Part shown: one piece after another, positions 49,546 through 64,000 of the stretch
Layout: every line of letters begins with the position of its first letter
Numbering within the stretch: the stretch's first letter is position 1
Origin: Latrodectus hesperus
Lineage: Eukaryota; Arthropoda; Arachnida; Araneae; Theridiidae
Assembly: GCA_037975125.1 (NCBI GenBank)
Contig: CM075862.1
Location: forward strand, 39,131,524 to 39,195,523
Length of the DNA: 64,000 nt
Direction of reading: 5' to 3'
Position numbers and translations under genes: made by a program
Notes under the pieces: model-generated
The model's input: only the letters and a program-made list of their open reading frames with translations
Database searches by the model: none
Told to the model about the DNA's origin: nothing

Positions 49546-52500
49546 AACTTACAGCAGTAAATAACCAGATACAGAATTTCAAATGTAGATGTAACGCAAC
49601 TCAAAAAGACTGATGAAAATAAAATAATCATGTCTATATAACCAGATATTTCCTCTGAATTTATACATTTACAAATTCAATTTTTAAAGAAAAATTGTTT
49701 TCTGATTTTTACTAAATTCAACTCCAAAGAGAAAGCAATGATCTATTTAAATTTTCCTGTAAATATGAATAAAGTAACAAAAGCCAAAAATCATTAAAAA
49801 TTTCATATAAAAATTGAATAGAAAGGACTTGCCAATAAGTTAACATAACTTGTTTAGGTGCTTAATAATCTATTCTCTATTATTTTTCTGACATGAATGC
49901 AAGAAAACAAGTTACGTCACAGATTAGAGTGCAACAGTGGTGAGGCTGTAATTTCATTAAGCTATACATTTCCGCAATCGAACCTTTTAACACAAACTAA
50001 TTTAGATATGTTATCAAGATTCTTGTCCTCAAGAATTATAAATATTGACAGAACGCTAATAGTTAAAATAATATATATTCATTCACAATATTTTTATGGT
50101 CATGAATATTAATATTTGTTTCCATCCATGCAAGATGCTATAGAACAAGCATTCTTTTATTGCTATGTAAGCAAAAACTGACTCATCACCGTGAATGATT
50201 GCAGATGGACGCTATTGCAAGAGGTTTTATAAATGTTTATGAACAGTTCATACGTTTATAACAGCACATCTTCAAAAGACATTAAAAGAATTATAATAGT
50301 CAAAATTTCTATGCAAAATTATAGTAATTATCTAGTTGCTCTTGTACAGATATTAAGCAAAACTCAAACTCACAACACTATTGTTATACAAATCTCTCAA
50401 ACGCATAGTATTGAAAATTTGTATTATGCTTTTCTATCTCCAGTCTTTTTAATTGTCCTCATAAGACTAGTAAGCATTAAAACAGTCTTTTTTTAGCATC
50501 ATATTTAATGTACAGTGCCATCTATCGGCAAGTGCTTCATCTTCTTTTAGTAAATCAAATTCTCATAACATAATGCATTTTATCATTATAAGATCATTTC
50601 GAACAAATATTTTTTAATGATATATAAGTCAATGAAAATGATTTTCTTAATTCCGTTTTTTGATATTTTAATTAAAATCAGTTTATGATAACTGTTTTAT
50701 AGGTAGGTATAATGCTTTTCTACGCTTCCTTCGCGAAAATAATATTATTATCAAAAATTTTGTTTGTTAATCAATTGCAAACATTCCTCTCAAAAAGATT
50801 TCTCTGCATTAAAAAGCGAGAAAAAGAAGTTTTTAAGCTATATATCATTTAGAATGTTCAAATTCACAATATTTTATGTAGTAATTTGTGAAAGGGAAAT
50901 AAATGTTGCAAAATAGTAGTAATGGAGATTTATTTCATATTTTCAGAAAAAAATTATTTATAGTAGTGTGAAATAAACCTGCATAAATTTTTTGACATGT
51001 ATTATAAAATGAGCCTTTATATATATAACAAAACAAATTTTATAAGATAATTCTAAAATCAAGTTAGAAACAAATATTATATAAGTATAATAAGCAATTG
51101 TGTTTGTAATTTAATTAAATATTCGCATAAATAATAAATAAAATTAACCATCTCGTTTAAAGATGCAATCAAAAATTTCTCATAGAAAATAAGATAGTAT
51201 GAAGCTCATTAAAACATAATTTATTAATCAAAAATTAAAACAGAGTTTAAACAAATTATTCTAGAAATACCATTTTAAGCATATAAAGTAATATATTATA
51301 ACATGCTTTATATTATTAATTTATGGGGTAACATTTTATCTTTTTGTCAGATCTATAGCCATAAAACTTAAAATTTATAAAAATGCACATAAAAACATCT
51401 ATCAATAAGATCTTACAGCAATTACCTTTTTACAGAAAAAAATTATTTTACTATACAAAAACAACTTGATAAATAAATTCCACACGACTGATTTAATAAA
51501 CCTAAAATTTTTATAATGTAAAAAAATTATCAATAAAAAATTTTAATAAATGTTTCTCTCAAATAGGTAAATGAGAACTGTGAGGTTTTATTATGAAAAG
51601 GTTATCACTCAGGATGCATTACACCTGTAAAAATTACAAATAATGTTATTGCAGTTTTCCGGATATAGCTATTGCAGTTTTTCCTATTTATTTTTTGAAA
51701 AAGATTAACAAAAAATATACGTTCAGGACTGATAACATCTATTTTTATATAAATTGAAAGGATATAATTTAAGATTAAAAATTCATAAGATATGTCTACA
51801 TCCACATATGCTGCATGTTGATTTTCAAAACTCTTTCCTTCTCGTCTTCTCTCTCCCTCTTCAACTCCTTATCTTTTCCTTTCTCGCCTTTACTCTCGCA
51901 TTCTGTCCTTCGCTCTTCCTCTCTCAATATAATTAACATATAATGGGCTTTATTCAAGGTCGACAGATGGAGAACCCTAAAATTCGAAAGTGTTCATTTA
52001 AACAACCGTGTTAAAAGAAGCATAAAACGTCCATTGTTCAATTTTGTAGCTCTATTTTAAGCCATGGTCTTTCACTTAAAAGAATATGGTCTTACGAAAG
52101 GGCAATCAATATTTTATCCTGGGACTATATAATCGATGCCCAGTTTTACCGCAACTTTGCCTATGCTTATTTGTAAAGCACGATACCAATAAATGATTAT
52201 TGTAAAGCATTTTAATAGTCAGCCTACGCAAAGTAAGCTGTCTTTCATGAGTAAATTGGCATGTTTATAAATGGTGTATATTATTCACGAGTTACCAAGG
52301 AGAAAACCCGGAAACCTCTCCATTATCCAACGTAATAAACGTGCGTGATGAAGACAAAAACGTAACATCCATCTTCTGTTCTACAGCAATAGTTATAATC
52401 CGGAAATTTTCAGTCCATAGAAGTCTATCGTACCATTAGACCAAATTGAATGATAGCCCACTCAGTTTGATTGGACAGTTACCGTCTGAAAGCTGTAGAA

Positions 52501-53206
52501 GAGTTATCAACCATATATTACAGCCTTCTGGGACACCTATTCATAGATAATGGGTTATATTTGGGTTACATTTATTAAGCAATATAATGGGCCATGCATC
52601 CTCCCTAACGTCACGCATGCACATGTTGTGAGGAAGGAATTTCGGAACACCCTGATGGAGGTTCCCGAAGAAAGTATAAGTCACATTCTGTTGTTCGTTA
52701 ATGGCTAAGATCAAACTCAAGACCTTCTATTCGGGAAAATGCACTCATTCTTCTAAGCTATGTTGATTCCTCCAATATTTTAACACCTTCGCAGAAAATG
52801 GAAAACCTAATGGCCTAGGGCTATTGTGAAATAATTTAAAATTCACCGATTGAATTGTTACCCGGAAGGTGATTTCATGTAATTAAATCTTATTCATGTG
52901 TTGTTAGAGAGGAAATCAGGAAAATTCCCATTCATATATTTCAACAGATGAGTATATATAGAAATTAAACACGCAATACACCTATCTCTTGATGTTTAAT
53001 AGTAGCTGGTATAAAACCCCGGACTTCCTCTCTGTCTCTTTCTATCTCTCTCTGGAAAGCAATATTCTGACTTTTGGCCAAGACAAACCCCATCTGTATA
53101 GTAATTTAAACGAACAGATGTCTATTTACAATTTTAAAATGGTAAAAGTATTCCTCTATTTTAACAATGGAGAGTTTTCATGTATATTTACTTACCACAA
53201 TCTCCG
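49546..53206. other. Intergenic sequence, nothing firm
   Basis: Mostly AT-rich. The part from about 51960 to 52980 is GC-richer and contains fragments such as HAHVVRKEF that faintly suggest an old DNA transposon, but no family can be supported. Confidence 0.6.
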
Positions 53207-53219
53207 AAGTTTCTAAAGT

Positions 53220-53322
53220 CTTCTTCTTCTTCATCCAACGCCCACCCTTGGCCGATGGGCCATTTGGCACCGTGCTTCCCAGTAGAGTCCAGCCCGCCCA
53301 TGCAAGTCATCGTCGGCCTGTT
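53220..53322 (-). mobile_element. Short 5'-truncated retroelement insertion with 12-bp target duplication
   Basis: A GC-rich insert of 103 bp between perfect repeats AGTTTCTAAAGT at 53208-53219 and 53323-53334. On the minus strand it reads TGGGCGTTGGATGAAGAAGA and ends in a GAA tail, the pattern of a LINE 3' end with a (GAA)n tail. Only the last 100 bp were inserted. Confidence 0.75.
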
Positions 53323-53334
53323 AGTTTCTAAAGT

Positions 53335-61339
<8,005 letters not shown>

Positions 61340-61612
61340 AATTTTGACATTTGTCGGCACAGGTTCCGTATAATCCATGATGCCAAATTCTGAGATTGGC
61401 GATTTTTTGGCAGATTTACATATGTATATGGCAACCTCATTTTATTACTTCATGCATATGGAGATCAATAAGAATTATGCAGAAAATTCTATTCTTCTCT
61501 TGGCAACATTACGCCAAAAAATTCAGAATTTGGAATCATGGATTATACGGCATTTGTGCCCATTTGTCTTAAGTTCTCTGGGTTTTAGAGTTTAAGACAA
61601 ATATCAAAATTT
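61340..61612. mobile_element. Foldback (MITE-like) element
   Basis: The left arm GACATTTGTCGGCAC...CCGTATAATCCATGATGCCA (61346-61403) pairs with the right arm at 61511-61568, which reversed reads GACAAATGGGCAC...CCGTATAATCCATGATTCCA. Outer AAATTTTGA-type ends extend the pairing to about 61340 and 61612. The open frame at 61377-61595 is formed by these arms and is not a gene. Confidence 0.7.
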
Positions 61613-63324
61613 CAGTTTAAAGCTGTGTTTGTGAAAAATTTCAATAATAAAAATATACATAAAATTTATGATTTTATGATATAAATAATTCATATATTTT
61701 AAATTTTTATTAAATAAATAAACTTCTAATTAATATATTTCAAATAACGGAAGAAATTTAATAAGCGTTAAATTTCAAGCAATTTCAAAATCTTTTGTGG
61801 AAATACATAGTTTATTTTCATGCTTTTCCTGGAGAAATTGAAATTCCATGAATAGATTTCCATCTGACACAAAATCCAAAGTATTCTTTCACTAGGTTTA
61901 ACAAAAAAAGCTTTTCTCAAAATAACAGTTTAACTTGCTTGAAATCACATTTGTCATTTATACTCTTTCCGAAATTTTTCTTCAGAAAACTTTTCTCAGT
62001 TTCTATTTTATTCTTTCTTTACATTTGGATTTATCATACAGGTAATAAATTATAACTCTGTGATTTATTCTGTTTTTATGAAAATTTTAGTTCAATATTC
62101 GTTTTCTAAAAACCTAATTAAAGAATTATTAGGTTTAATTATTGAATAATAATTAAAGAATTATTATTCAATAATTGTTAAATTGCTTTAAAATTTAAGA
62201 TAACTTCATTGAAACCGAACATTTAATTCATTTATAAAAATCTATTACATTGATAAATTCATTTTACTCAATTTTGCATATTGTTTCACCCATCCGTAAA
62301 TAAAATTAATTTTAGTTTGTTGGACAATTTGTTCTAGTTTAATTTTTCATTTTTATGCTCATCAAAAATATACCGAGTAATAAAAAAGTTGAAGACAAAT
62401 GCATTACTTTTAAACCAGAAACCAAAAGAAGTACCATCTAATACATGATTACCTAATTTATTGGCAAATTCCTTTTACTTCAACATAAAAATTTATTTTC
62501 TTCTTTTTCCGTTACGTAAAAGTTCTACAAGGACTTTTCTTAAGTAGAACGAAACTTTAAGTATATTTCAAGTGTTTGAAATGGATTTTAAACGAAAAAT
62601 AATTTTTGCATTTTTTACTTTTCAAAAATAAGATGATAAAAAGATAGAAGATAAGATTTCATATTTTCGGTTTTTTCCATTAAAGATCTTTACAGTTTGT
62701 CTGCAAAGTAGTTTTTCTGCTAAAAATAAATTGAGAAAAAAATTTATATCAAAGTATGACTTTTTAATCTACCTATTCTTAAGTTAAAATATGATATAAA
62801 ATTTGGTTTATTACTTCAATTTTTAATTTCTCAAATCCATTTCAAACTATAACTGACAATAACTGAATATAATTAGTATGTAAAAATGAATTGGATACAT
62901 TATCGGCCTATAACTTACGCTTAAAATTTTATTGAAATGAATCAAATTTCCAAATTAACGATTTTTAGTTCTTTTAATATAAAACAAAAATTTAAAACTG
63001 CAAATGGCAATATGAAATCATATATATAGTTTTGTAACAGAACAATTTCATCAGACTGAATGCCATCAAGTATTTCGTTGTCATCGAAGAACAATAATAA
63101 CGCAGTAGTTTATCTCCACCCGATAGGAATTGAGCTGCTAAAAATTGTGTATCTCCCTAATTTAATAAATTAGTTATTTTGTGTTGTTATTTAACTTTTT
63201 GTGCTGTTCTTTCTTCTGTTGGGCTTTGTTTCCTTAAAAAAATAATTTTCAGAGCTAATCGTACTTAAAACGTTTTGCAAGAGCTGCAAACTGGTCTGAG
63301 AAAGAATCGAATTAAGCTATTGTA

Positions 63325-63375
63325 AACCAGTGATTCTCAATCTTTGGGGCACTCCCCCTTAGGGGGCGTAACCAT
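63325..63375 (+). mobile_element. Single hAT-like terminal sequence
   Basis: CCAGTGATTCTCAATCTTTG followed by GGGGCACTCCCCCTTAGGGG GCG resembles the CAGNGNTTCTCAA ends of hAT transposons, with their characteristic C-run/G-run. No partner end or transposase is seen in the window. Confidence 0.5.
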
Positions 63376-63559
63376 ATTAAATGTGGGACATGACAATATG
63401 GAAGAGAAAAGTATTTTTTTTAAAAAATTGATTACTAGACTCAAGGAAAAATGCTGAGATTTATATTTTGTCTTTAAAGAAGCCATTTTCACTAAGATAG
63501 AATAAGTACTACTAAGGCAAAACTTTTAAAGATAGAAGGAAACAAATGGGAATTTTCCA

Positions 63560-64000
63560 AAAGGCACCAAATCTTATTTTATCAAGCTGTAACAGAAAGA
63601 ATGTTGGCACATGGGTCAGCAATTTGGGAAACGCCATTAACAACAAGGGAAAAACAATTATTTATTTCAATTCAAAGAAGATTTTTGCTTAACATCACTG
63701 GTTCGTTTAGAACGACTTCTATAAACCTCTTCAAATTATAACTGAAATACCTCCTCTCTATCTAAAAATAGAAACCAAGGCAAATAAGGCATGCAAGGGC
63801 ACAAATTCCTTGTGAAGTTGATCCTATTTTTCCTGCACCATATTTGATTGAGAAAGCTATAAAATTAGAAACAATCCATTCTGTTGTTTTCAATATTGAA
63901 AACTAATGAAGAGTACAAGAGCAAAATCATATATCATGTTATACTGAAGACTACTTGATAATTTTCACAGATGGTTCAAAAATAGAAGAAAAAGATGGAT
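63560..64000 (+). pseudogene. Non-LTR retrotransposon fragment (end of RT, start of RNase H), runs off the window
   Basis: Translation gives ILFYQAVTERMLAHGSAIWE, then IQRRFLLNITGSFRTTS, EIPPLYLKIETKANKA, and, after frameshifts, IIFTDGSKIEEKDG at the right edge. The ERMLxHGxxIW and QRRFLLxITGSFRTTS blocks are typical of the region between reverse transcriptase and RNase H of Jockey/I-like LINEs, and FTDGSK is the first catalytic strand of RNase H. Stops after NLFKL and elsewhere show it is dead. The 3' portion lies beyond the window. Confidence 0.82.

Noticed and set aside
52560..52760. HAHVVRKE-like fragment suggesting a DNA transposon
   Set aside because: Only one short block and no catalytic motifs in order or terminal repeats.

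Overview
This is an AT-rich animal nuclear DNA window, most likely from a spider (Araneae). Coding sequence occurs as short GC-richer exons with GT/AG borders inside kilobase introns. Transposon debris is abundant: mariner, Tc1-like, MITE, tRNA-derived SINE and non-LTR retrotransposon remnants of kinds I associate with spider genomes. Long (TA)n and (CA)n microsatellites are frequent. There is no operon structure, CRISPR array or prokaryotic signal. The lineage call is an inference from repeat style and the receptor sequence, not a measured phylogeny.

The one real host gene I can support is an NMDA-type ionotropic glutamate receptor subunit, orthologous in appearance to arthropod Nmdar2, on the + strand. 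Ten exons between 7673 and 44484 join with matching splice phases. They encode about 856 residues: the end of the amino-terminal domain, the whole S1/S2 ligand-binding domain, M1, the M2 pore loop, M3 (SYTANIAA), M4 and the full cytoplasmic tail to the stop. The 5' exons (signal peptide and most of the amino-terminal domain) are not visible and should lie upstream of the window. Introns run from about 1.3 to 9.4 kb.

Region by region: 1-7672 holds a LINE tail, a nearly complete mariner and simple repeats. 7673-44484 is the receptor gene, whose introns contain SINEs, two MITE-like elements, a Tc1-like element with a smaller retroelement nested in it, an antisense intronless homeobox pseudogene, a decayed KRBA2/GINGER-like integrase, two inverted LINE ends and a degenerate Tc1-like transposase. 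44485-64000 is gene-free AT-rich sequence with one SINE, a tiny retroelement insertion with a target-site duplication, a foldback element, an apparent hAT end, and a broken LINE running off the right edge.

No undescribed multi-gene system is visible. The points most worth checking are: ligand-contact and pore positions of this subunit that differ from vertebrate GluN2; the antisense paired-like homeobox retropseudogene bracketed by a 23-bp direct repeat; the nested transposon with a 15-bp duplication; and a shared LINE/SINE 3' tail. Residue comparisons with vertebrate receptors use numbering recalled from the literature and were not run as alignments.
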